This document shows positions 53,038-62,700 of a DNA stretch of 64,000 bases, piece by piece (position 1 is the stretch's first letter; each line of letters opens with the position of its first letter). The translations under genes were made by a program, and so were the position numbers. Source of the DNA: Marinobacterium halophilum (GTDB lineage Bacteria; Pseudomonadota; Gammaproteobacteria; Pseudomonadales; Balneatricaceae); assembly GCF_003014615.1 (NCBI RefSeq), contig NZ_PYGI01000009.1:37705-101704 (forward strand), read 5' to 3'. The notes beneath the pieces are model-generated. The model saw only the letters and a list, made by a program, of their open reading frames with translations, ran no database searches and was not told the origin of the DNA.

Positions 53038-53877
53038 ATGTTGTCCTTGCGTCAGCTGGAAGTGTTTCTGGCCGTGATCGAAACCGGTTCGACTACCCGT
53101 GCTGCCGAGGCGGTGGCGTTGTCACAATCAGCGGCCAGTAATGCACTGACCGAGCTGGAGTCGCGTCTGGGCGAGCGCCTGTTTGATCGAGTCGGTAAAC
53201 GGTTGGTGCTCAATGCCAGCGGACGCGCTCTGCAGCCACGCGCACTGTTATTGCTGACACAGGCCCGTGATGCGGAGACGCTGTTCCGTCACGGCGGTGG
53301 CCAATTAAAAGTGGGGGCCAGTACGACCATCGGCAACTATCTGCTGCCGCGCCTGCTGGGTGCCGCTGATGGCGTGCTGCCCTGTGAGCGGATCGATATT
53401 GCCAATACTGACGAGATAGCGGAGCGCATGCTCCGGTTTGAACTGGATCTGGGGCTGGTGGAAGGGCGGACCTTGCATCCTGATCTACTGATGGAGCCCT
53501 GGCGGCAGGATGAGATGGTGATTGTGGCGGCCCCGCAGTATGAGGGTGCGGTCTTGGCGGCATTGCCCTGGATCATGCGGGAAGCCGGTTCGGGTACGCG
53601 CCGGGTGGTGGAGCAGGATGTGCTCAGTGATCTACCGGTGATTCGGCCGGTGCTGGAGCTGGGCAGTTCCGAGGCGATTCACAACGCCGTACGGGCGGGG
53701 CTGGGCGTCAGTTGCCTGTCCCGACATGTGGTCGAGCAGTCGTTGCAAAGCGGTGAGCTGGTCGTACTGGCACCGGAGCGCAGTATCCGTCGCCAGCTCT
53801 ATCTGCTACGCCACCGCCAGCGGCCGGACACCGCGGCGGTGGCGCGTTTTCTGGCGCTCTGTGCGCCAGAGAATTGA
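53038..53877 (+). CDS. LysR-family regulator (YeiE-like)
   Basis: 279 residues from the ATG at 53038, with AAGGGAGG 5 nt upstream. The N-terminal helix-turn-helix reads LRQLEVFLAVIETGSTTRAA then LSQSAASNALTELESRLGER; a periplasmic-binding-like effector domain follows (SASTTIGNYLLPRLLG-type region and VIVAAPQYEG). The divergent yeiH neighbour suggests it controls that gene, as YeiE does. Its stop is 3 nt from the convergent metY stop. Confidence 0.88.
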   Translation: MLSLRQLEVFLAVIETGSTTRAAEAVALSQSAASNALTELESRLGERLFDRVGKRLVLNASGRALQPRALLLLTQARDAETLFRHGGGQLKVGASTTIGNYLLPRLLGAADGVLPCERIDIANTDEIAERMLRFELDLGLVEGRTLHPDLLMEPWRQDEMVIVAAPQYEGAVLAALPWIMREAGSGTRRVVEQDVLSDLPVIRPVLELGSSEAIHNAVRAGLGVSCLSRHVVEQSLQSGELVVLAPERSIRRQLYLLRHRQRPDTAAVARFLALCAPEN

Positions 53878-53880
53878 GGC

Positions 53881-55158
53881 TTATTGTACGCTTAGCGCCA
53901 GCGCCTGATCCAGATCGGCAATCAGGTCATCGATATGCTCGATACCGATCGACAGGCGTACCATCTCCGGCGATACACCGGCAGATTTAAGCTCTTCGTC
54001 GTTGAGCTGGCGGTGCGTGGTTTCCGCCGGGATGGAGGCCAGTGACTTGCAGTCGCCGATGTTGACCAGACGCAGGAAGATCTGCAGCGCATCATAGAAG
54101 GTGCGCGTGCCGTCACGTCCGGACTTCAGGCCGAAGCTGAGGATGCCGGAGGCCTTGCCGCCCATGTATTTCTGCGCCAGAGCATGGTCCTTGTGGCTTT
54201 CCAGACCGGCATAGTTGACCCAGACCACTTCCGGATGGTTTTCCAGATATTCCGCAACCGTCTGTGCGTTTGCGCAGATGCGCTCCATACGCAGCGACAG
54301 CGTTTCCAGCCCCTGCAGCAGCATGAAGGCGTTCATCGGTGACAGGGCTGCGCCCATGTTACGCAGCGGTACTACGCGGGCGCGACCGATAAAGGCAGCG
54401 GGGCCAAAGGCTTCGGTGTAGACCACGCCATGGTAGGACACGTCCGGTTCGTTGAGCAGCGGGAAGCGGTCCTTGTGCTCGGCCCAGGGGAAGTTGCCGG
54501 AATCGATAATCACGCCGCCAACGGTGGTGCCGTGGCCGCCGATGTATTTGGTCGCCGAGGTAACGATGATGTCGGCACCCTGTTCGATCGGACGCCACAA
54601 TGCCGGGCTGGGCACGGTGTTGTCGACCACCAGCGGTACGCCGTGACGGTGGGCGATTTCGGCCAGTTTTTCGATATCGGCGATGCCGCCGGACGGATTG
54701 CCGACTGACTCGCAGTAGATCGCTTTGGTGCGGTCGTCGATCTTGCTTTCCAGCGCGGCGAAATCATCCATGCGCACAAAGCGCACGTCCAGACCCTGGC
54801 GCGGCAGCGTGTGCGCGAACAGGTTATAGGTGCCGCCGTAGAGTTCGCTGGTGGAGACGATGTTGTCACCGGCCTCTGCCAGCGTCTGCAGGGTGTAGGT
54901 GATCGCAGCCATGCCGGACGCTACCGCCAGCGCGGCCACACCGCCTTCCAGTGCCGCGACGCGCTTTTCCAGTACATCGGTGGTCGGGTTCATGATGCGG
55001 GTGTAGATATTGCCCGGTACCTTGAGGTCGAACAGGTCGGCACCGTGTTGGGCATCATCAAACGCGTAGGATGTGGTCTGGTAGATGGGAACGGCGGCGG
55101 ACTTGGTGGTCGGGTCCGTCTCGTAGCCGGCGTGCAGCGCAAGCGTTTCCAGTTTCAT
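53881..55158 (-). CDS. metY: O-acetylhomoserine sulfhydrylase
   Basis: 425 residues, the usual family length. PLP-binding Lys in IIVTSATKYIGGHGT; other markers LETLALHAGYETDPTTKSAA, NPTTDVLEKRVAALEGG and IYCESVGNPSGG. It makes homocysteine from O-acetylhomoserine and sulfide in methionine synthesis. AAGGATAG precedes the ATG. A TAGAAT (minus strand, 55195-55200) is a possible -10 box. No SAM riboswitch fold was recognised upstream. Confidence 0.94.
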   Translation of the reverse strand: MKLETLALHAGYETDPTTKSAAVPIYQTTSYAFDDAQHGADLFDLKVPGNIYTRIMNPTTDVLEKRVAALEGGVAALAVASGMAAITYTLQTLAEAGDNIVSTSELYGGTYNLFAHTLPRQGLDVRFVRMDDFAALESKIDDRTKAIYCESVGNPSGGIADIEKLAEIAHRHGVPLVVDNTVPSPALWRPIEQGADIIVTSATKYIGGHGTTVGGVIIDSGNFPWAEHKDRFPLLNEPDVSYHGVVYTEAFGPAAFIGRARVVPLRNMGAALSPMNAFMLLQGLETLSLRMERICANAQTVAEYLENHPEVVWVNYAGLESHKDHALAQKYMGGKASGILSFGLKSGRDGTRTFYDALQIFLRLVNIGDCKSLASIPAETTHRQLNDEELKSAGVSPEMVRLSIGIEHIDDLIADLDQALALSVQ

Positions 55159-55277
55159 AATCTATCCTTTGTGTTGTTCTTGAGCGTAGTGTGCATTCTA
55201 GCACTAGAGAGAGGTGGTACAGGGGGGAAGTGTCCCCGGCTGCGCATGACAGCCGAGTAAGATGAGGGAATTTTGAC

Positions 55278-55430
55278 TTACACTAGCAGATCGTGAGCGC
55301 CTCCTGCGCCAACCAGTTTAATCGGCTCATCGGTTTCTACCATAATGTCCTTGTAGTGGTTCAATGAGGGCCTATCGCCAGTAGAATTTGAAAAGCGATA
55401 TTTAGCGAAACAAAAGAGTGTCCAAGAAAC
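55278..55430 (-). pseudogene. 3' remnant of a secreted surface-protein gene
   Basis: On the minus strand about 50 codons run from just after an in-frame TAG to TAA, with no plausible start. The last residues, ETDEPIKLVGAGGAHDLLV, are 12/19 identical to the C-terminus of the giant protein ending at 56726 (EAGEPITLVGAGGVHELVF), and the DNA is alike (15 identical bases in CCTGCGCCAACCAGT). The upstream part (KYRFSNSTGDRPSLNHYKDI) has no match in this window. It looks like the surviving tail of a lost paralogue. The rest of 55159-55444 holds the metY promoter and nothing else recognisable. Confidence 0.75.
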
Positions 55431-55444
55431 TCGGGGCTATTCAC

Positions 55445-56422
55445 TCAGGACTGAACTGCAGTGGATTGACTGCGTCCAAGTGTAACACCGAAATGCTGTC
55501 GATAAGCGCTAGTGAAATTACTGACATGACGATAGCCTACATTGTGAGCAACTACCTTGACGGGAAGTCCTTCGATTTCAATCTGTACTCTGGCTGTTGT
55601 TAGCCGTTGCTCACGTATGTACTCGCTGACGGACTGCCCCTTCAGGATACGAAATATCTCGTTTAGCCGGTGGCGGGAAAGACCAAAGTGTGCGGCCAGA
55701 CCATCGCCTCTTAACGGCGTAGAAAGGTTAAGCCTCATGTAATCACAGACTTGATCAGCTATTTGCTGTTCCCAAACGCTTATGTTGTTTTTAGCAAGCT
55801 GGCTGGTTTGTTGTTGGCTGGCATAATCCTCAAGCAGACTGGCAAGGAAGCAACGCGCCAGACCATCACGTTTTAATATGTGTAGAGGCTGGTCTGTTCT
55901 GGATGCAAGCTGGAATAGCTCGGTCGCAAGCGTACGTGTTCTTTTCTGCCAATACACAGGGCGGACCAAGCAGTTGTCAGTCTCTTGTGCAAAAGGAGAC
56001 AGGATTGGGTCCATTTCTGGGCAGGATAGGCCTTCATTATCGAGGGGTAGGGTGACGCCGATATGACGAATAACCTGATTGCCGGGCAGGTGCAAGCGTC
56101 CGCCACTTTTGCAAACCCGCATCAAAAGTGAACGATTGGGGGTATTGGCATATTGGTTACCGTCGGGCGTCTCGAGAGTCAGTTGACCGGATAGCAGCGC
56201 CTGAGAGCATAGCAGTTGTGACGCTTTTCCTGCATCAGCCGAGGCATCGATGATGCAGTTGGCCTTGACGCGAAACTCAGAGCAATAGAATTTTCCGCCC
56301 TGGGTGAGTTCGACAACTTGCATGCAGCCTGTTCCCGCCCCATTAGGTAGAGGAAACTCCGTACCTTCGAAGTCCCACTCTGCATTAAATTCGGGTGGTA
56401 AAACTGATTGGTTTTGGTTCAT
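55445..56422 (-). CDS. AraC-family transcriptional regulator
   Basis: 325 residues from the ATG at 56422 (AGGA 7-8 nt upstream; longer starts add a non-conserved leader). The N-terminal half is a sensor-type region with no named match, and the C-terminal half holds the AraC helix-turn-helices (LRGDGLAAHFGLSRHRLNEI and VGYRHVSNFTSAYRQHFGV). It stands between the giant gene's 3' end and the tail remnant. Its targets are unknown; the neighbouring surface gene is a candidate. Confidence 0.85.
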   Translation of the reverse strand: MNQNQSVLPPEFNAEWDFEGTEFPLPNGAGTGCMQVVELTQGGKFYCSEFRVKANCIIDASADAGKASQLLCSQALLSGQLTLETPDGNQYANTPNRSLLMRVCKSGGRLHLPGNQVIRHIGVTLPLDNEGLSCPEMDPILSPFAQETDNCLVRPVYWQKRTRTLATELFQLASRTDQPLHILKRDGLARCFLASLLEDYASQQQTSQLAKNNISVWEQQIADQVCDYMRLNLSTPLRGDGLAAHFGLSRHRLNEIFRILKGQSVSEYIREQRLTTARVQIEIEGLPVKVVAHNVGYRHVSNFTSAYRQHFGVTLGRSQSTAVQS

Positions 56423-56671
56423 CCCTGTTCCTGTATGGCAACGGCGTTTGGTGCGCCGGTGTAGTATGAATAGCACTGTGCCGGTTGTGAGCATAGCCGT
56501 AAGAGAAAGGTCTCGCAAAAGAGATTTCCCTCATTGAAAGCAGGTATGGATACGGAGTATTGACGTGATTTTGTGTAGAGGGGAGGCTGATAAGTGGACC
56601 GGGTCTGTAAGCCTCTGGGGTCGTATGGTAGTGACTATTATGATGTTTTGATTGCGGATATTGCATGGAAT

Positions 56672-56695
56672 GAGGGAGCTCGTCAGAGCCCCCTC
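56672..56695 (-). terminator. Hairpin after the giant repeat-protein gene
   Basis: On the minus strand GAGGGGGCTC, loop TGAC, GAGCTCCCTC: a 10-bp stem with one weak pair, 30 nt past the stop codon. No T tract follows. The remainder of 56423-56725 shows no gene and presumably holds the AraC-type gene's promoter. Confidence 0.55.
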
Positions 56696-56725
56696 GGTAT
56701 GGATGGGAATGAATAGAAATATAGA

Positions 56726-59700
56726 TTAGAACACCAGTTCGTGGACGCCCCCTGCGCCAACCAGTGTGATCGGCTCACCGGCTTCGGCAACGTCATTGCG
56801 AATCAGGCTATGAGTATCACCTATCCCAGGTGCTCCGGCTTCTGCCGTAATGTCCTGGAGCCACATGCGCACGCTGTTGAGATCAGTGGCATCGAAGGTT
56901 GCCAGCACGTTACCATCTGCGTCGGGGTCCAGTAACCAGGTGAAGGTTTGAGCCGCTTCCAGTTTGTTGAAAATGGCTTTGGCATCATCACCTTGGGCAC
57001 CTTGAAGGATGTCCAACATCAATGTGCCTGCCGTTGCGGGACGTCCGTCTTGGTAAGCGCCATCAATGAAGGCATTTGCGTAGAAGGCCATGCCTGTCGC
57101 GTCGGCAGAGCGGTCAAACAATGCCTGATAAAGGTCACCGATAAAGCCGTTCACGCTGGTATCCGTGATATCACCATACAAGGCCCGTGATTCTTCAGAC
57201 TGTGCAAAGGCGTCAACCATCGCTTCCGTATTGCCATTGTGTTCAGCCAGGTAATCAGTCCAGTAAACCAGCCCTGCACTGTCTGCTGGACGCTGATAGT
57301 AGGCGATATACAAGGCTTGAACCTGTTCGCTGAGTGTATCGCTGCCAAAGCCCAGTGCTCCCGGATCTTTAATCACGCCATTGGCGATGCCGTCAGCATC
57401 GAACTCGCCCCCGTCAGTCAGGGTAAAGTCCAGACGCAATTTGCCGCTTTCCAACACGATGTTGCCGCCATACTCGGCTGATGCCAGGTTGACCCACTCG
57501 CCCGCTGCGTTCTGTTTCCAGTAACCATTCACAGTGACTGAATCATCCACATATAGGCTGAAAGTCTCTGTTGCACCTATTTCTTCGATATTGGCATCGA
57601 AAGAGATTAGGCCAAGAGGCATGTTCAGTTCATCAGGAGCTTCATCAGGTTTATCCAGCTGCTGAACATTGGCCAGTTTGGTGCCACTATATGTGGTCTT
57701 ACCGTTACTGCTGCCGCCGATTAATGAGACAAAAATAGGCTCAGCGTTGGTCTCTTGCGACGGCAATGGTGTGTCACGGAACGGCACTGAGGCGACATCT
57801 TGCTGGCTGCTGTCAGCTACACCATCGCCATTACCGTCACCGATTGTTGTACCGCCAATGGACGGTACGAAATCTTCTACTGTTTCAGGAATGCCATCGC
57901 CATCGTCATCCGGCATATCGCCCCACTCACTTTCATCGGGCAGTTCTGGTTTCGGTTCTGGTTCTGGTTCTGGTTTCGGTTCCGGTTCCGGTTCCGGCTC
58001 TGGCTGAGGAACAGGTCTAGTGCCACCGCCTCCTGTACTCGGGGTGATGTTGCTGACGCTGGCATCCACCAGACTTGGGGCATCATTCCCCGCGCTGTCC
58101 TGAAGGGCAATGGCGTCATCTGCAGCCGTGGGGTCCGTATACGATACCGTTACCGTTTGCCCGGCCTGGACGGCACTGGCAAGCGTGAGTGTTACGGTCT
58201 TGGCTGTCGCATCAACACTGACCGTATTCACCGCAACCACAGAGCCGTTAACGTTGACACCAAAGGCGCTGGCAGGTGGCAGATTGGCAGACGCCAATGG
58301 ACTGGCATCGGTGTAGGTCATCACCAGACTGTTGCCGTTCACCGTTGCAAAGCCGAAGGCAGGGCCATTGGTATCGCCGACGGCTGCATCCTCCGGTTCC
58401 TGGTCAAGCACGGTGACGGCCAAGGCCTGTTCAGCATAAGACCCTTCATCATTGGTCGCACGCACGATCACGTTGTAAACGTTGTCCGCACCACTGTCGG
58501 TCGGGTTTTCGAAGTCCGGCGCCCCCTTGAAGCGCAGCAAGTTACCCGAGACTATTTCAAACAGCCCACTGTCCGGGTTGTTGGCCCCATCATCAACACC
58601 GCTGATGCTGAAGGTAATCGGGCGTCCATTCGGATCAACCGCTGACAGCGCCGTCACCTGCTGCGAATTTTCGACCACGAAGAAACCGTTGGCGATCGAA
58701 ATGCTGGGGGTGACGCCAGTGGCAATGTTCACGTTTACAGCTGCAGGCTGAGACTGGCCGCCATCACCGTCGCTGAGTGCAAAGCTCACGGTACGCGAGG
58801 TGTTGACCGGATTTTCCTGGTCGTTGGTGAACTGAATCGCTTCGACCAGTGCCGCGACCGCTGCCTGTGTGGCGTTCGTGTTAAAAGTTACCACCAGGTC
58901 GTTAGTGCCGCTGCCGCCAGCGAAGGTACCAATAATGGTGCCTGCATAGGAAACATTGCTGCCATCAACACTGATCTGCCCAGCGCTAGTACCGATATTC
59001 TTGATACTCAGCAGGTCATTAGCAGGATCACGATTGAAGGTAATCGAGACTTGCAGCTTGCCACCATCGAAGTTGGCAGAATCCGGGTCATTGATCACAA
59101 CGTCGCCGTCTTGCTCCAGCGTCTGGGCACCGGAATTGGCCGGGTAGCCCAGAATATCGGTATTCAAACCGCGGATTTCGGGCGCATCATTGAAGGCGGT
59201 ACGGGTGATATCCAGCGTTGCGTTTGCGCTTGCCGCATCCGGATCACTTACACTCAAGGCGAGTCTATCATCCGTTTCATCGTCATTATGCTGATAGCGC
59301 ACCTTGCCGGCATTCAGTTGACTGTGGCTGAAGGACTCGCCCGTTATCAGGGCTTCACCGATGTCCTGCGCGCCGTTACCGTTGGCATCGATGTAAACAG
59401 TGCCGCTGTCCGGTACCGATGCAAGCGTGTAGGTCAGCGTATTGAGAGCATCATCAACATCTGCGGCCACAATATCGGTGGTCGTCAGTGTTTTTGAGCC
59501 GCCTTCAGCGACCGTGAAGCCATTCGCGACCAATGTCGGTGCATCATTGACGGCGCTGACCGAAACATGGCTGGTAATAGCAACGTCTGTACTGTTATCT
59601 CCGGTTTCCGTCACTTTGGTGAGGGTAACCGTGCGGCTGCCTTCAGTCGGATTTTCGCTGGTGTTCTGGTAGGCAAGACCATCAATCAGGCTATTCCAGG

Positions 59701-62700
59701 TGGCCTCATCAGCATCTTTGCTGAGGGTAACCATAGCGGTACCGCCGGTCACCACAACACTATATCCAACCTCATTGGTCGTTGTGATTCCTGTTGTACC
59801 GTCTGTAAGGGCGAGACTCGCGCCATCGACAACCAGGTGTTCGGCTGTTCCATCCTTCAGGCCGCTCACCATCACTGTCAGGCCGGTGATATTTTCATCA
59901 GCCTCGATCGGGTCTGCATTGGCACCGCTGAACAGCATTGCGGCACTGGCGTCGCCTTCGGTAAAGCTGACAGGTGCGGAACTGGTACCCGCTGCCGTGA
60001 CCGTCAGGGTCGGCGCATCATCCATCGGGTTCACGGCGATGTTGAAGGTTCCAGCATCACTGAGCGCTAGCCCGTCACTGATATGGAAGCTGAAGCTGTC
60101 CGCGGTGGTTTCGCTGCCGTCGTGCTGATACTGGATACGGCCTGCGTCGATATCGGCCAGCGTAAAGGTACTGCCAGCAGTCAGTGCTTCACCGGCATCC
60201 GCAGTGCCATTGCCGTTGGTATCGCGGAACAGAACACCATGGGTGGTGTCGCTGGTCAGCTGAACACCAAGGCCCGACTGCTCGGTATCGGTGCCGTTGA
60301 GGTCAGTCAACGTCAGCGTCACTGACTCGCCCTCGTTGACCACGCCATTGAGATCACCGGCTGCTACTGGTGCAGTATTACTGGAAGGCTCCGCGCTCAG
60401 GGAGTCTCCGACATCCTGCGTTGAGCTCAGGCCAATGAGCCCCGTGTTGTCGCCCGTACCAGTGTCTTGCAGGCTGACCAGCGTCACTACCCGCAATCCA
60501 GCGGTTGCAGTGGATGCTGGCGGTTCGGCACCGTCATTCTTGCTGTTGACGTAGGCCAGGTTGCTTACCAGCGCCCCAGCTTCAGCTTCAGTGAGGCCAG
60601 AGTGGGTCAGGGTTACCGTAGCGGTTGTACCGGTTACGGTTACGGCGACGGCATACCCAATCGCCCCCGTGGCTGTGGTACCGGTATTGGTATCGGTTAA
60701 GCCGATTGCTTCACCATCAACCCTCAGCTGCTCATCCGGGCCATCGGCCAAGCCGGTGACCGTCAGGGTCAGCTGAGTAATCAACTGACCGTCTTCCACG
60801 GTGTCGGCAACCACATCGCTGAACAGCACCTGGCTGCCGTCGATAAGCGTTGGGTTTTCACCGGTTGCCGTCAGCCATGGTGCTACATCCACTGTGGCAT
60901 CCGGTGCCTGCACGGTTGTGACACCGCTTTCCAGCGCTTCAGCATTGCCGCGGCCATCGGTGAAGCTGACAGCGACCTTGTACTGTGCACCCTCAGCGGC
61001 ATCAGTCGGCAGGCTGTACGCCTTGGCAGTTGCTCCTTCTACAGGCACCCAGGTAGCACCGTTATCCGTGCTGACCTGCCACTGATAGCTGAACGGCCCC
61101 AATCCATCAGCATCGGCAATAGCAGAGGTATCGGCGGTAAGCGTTTCACCTGGCTGTGGTGTGCCATCATCAGCGATGGTGACAGGCCCTGTGGCCGCTG
61201 TATTGGTGAATGCCACCGTGCCGGTCGCTTCACCGTTCAGGGTATTGGTCCGGCCCAGCGCGTCGTCAAAGCTAACCTGTACACGGACCTGTTTACCCTG
61301 GTCGGCTGCTTCCAATGTGTAATTGGCCGCATCGGTGCCAACGTTATCCCAGGCTGTACCGTTGAAGGTTTGCCACTGATAACTGAAAATAAGGTTGTCA
61401 GGCCCGTCGGCATCGGCAATTCCGCTAACGTCCGCCGTGAGCACTTCACCCGGCGTCATCTCGCCGGTAATGACCGGCTCGCCGGTGGGCGCATCATCGG
61501 TTTCGGTAATGGTCAGGGTAACGTCGCCTGCCTGGTTGGCCGCAATATCGGCAAAGGCATAGTCTTCCATGCCATCGACAACCTTGAAACCAAAGCTGTC
61601 GGCACCAGTTGGATTAATGCCGTCCGGGTTCTGGCCATTGTGGGCGTACTTGATCTGACCCGCATCCACCTCGGCCTGAGTGACGTAGCCGTCGGTACCA
61701 ATGGCATTGATCGCGCCCACGCTATCGCTGGCACCAACCGTGGCGATCGCCTCGCCCTCGTCGGCGACACCATTGCTGTTGGTGTCGCGGAACAGCGTGC
61801 CCTGAGCGGGCGTTGAGGTCAGCACGTACTTGAGCGTGCCGTTGTCGTTATCGACATCGGTGCTGCTCAGATCGGCACTGGTGAAGACGTAAACGCTACC
61901 TTCATCCAGCTCACCCGCAGTATCGCCACCTTTAACCGGAGCGTCGTTGACGGGGGTGATGCCGATGGTGGTCGATGCTGGCACCCCCGTGTTGTTGGCA
62001 GCATCAACAATATTAACCGTCACCTCTCGCGGCGTAATGTCGGGATTATCAGATGTATTCTTGTACAGTACTGCACGCAACCCCTGCTGGAAGAAAGTGG
62101 CATCCTTGTCACCGCTGAACACAATCTTGTGAACACCGGGGTCGCCGTTGTTGATGGCGTTATCATCGGCGTCATAAAAGGTGGTGGTAATTTGATTGTT
62201 CGCCAGGTTGGCCACTTGTGTGGCTCCCATGAACAGAGTTTCCGCCGCTCCGTCCTGTGCATTGGTCAGCTGCACGGTTTGTGTATTCAGGTTACCGTCC
62301 TGATCCGTGACCTGAGCATTTGAGGTGGCAATATAAGTGCCGGGGTTACCCTCGGTGAAATTGGTTGAATGGTTGGTGCCTTCGGCCGTACTACCGTTCA
62401 AATCGACCACTGGCGTCCAGAGCACCTGGACCATCGACGTGGCTGAGGAGGCAACATAAGCGCCTGTAGCCAGATCCGCTTTTGCCGTCGCCGTGGTCAC
62501 AGTGCTGCCATCCAGAGTAAAACTCAGTGTTGCGCCATCCGCCAATCCGATCAGTGGGCCTGAAGCCGTAAAGTGAGTGCTGTCGATAACCTCCGCTACG
62601 GTATGACCGCTGTCGGCTCCATCGATATAAATTTTCTGTCCGACAGTAATAGCGCCATTGCCCACGTCAATCGTGAACGACGCCGCATTTGATGTCAGCC

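Noticed and set aside
55159-55277. Possible SAM-type riboswitch before metY
   Set aside because: Only a short GGGG/CCCC dyad is present; none of the conserved riboswitch cores were recognised.
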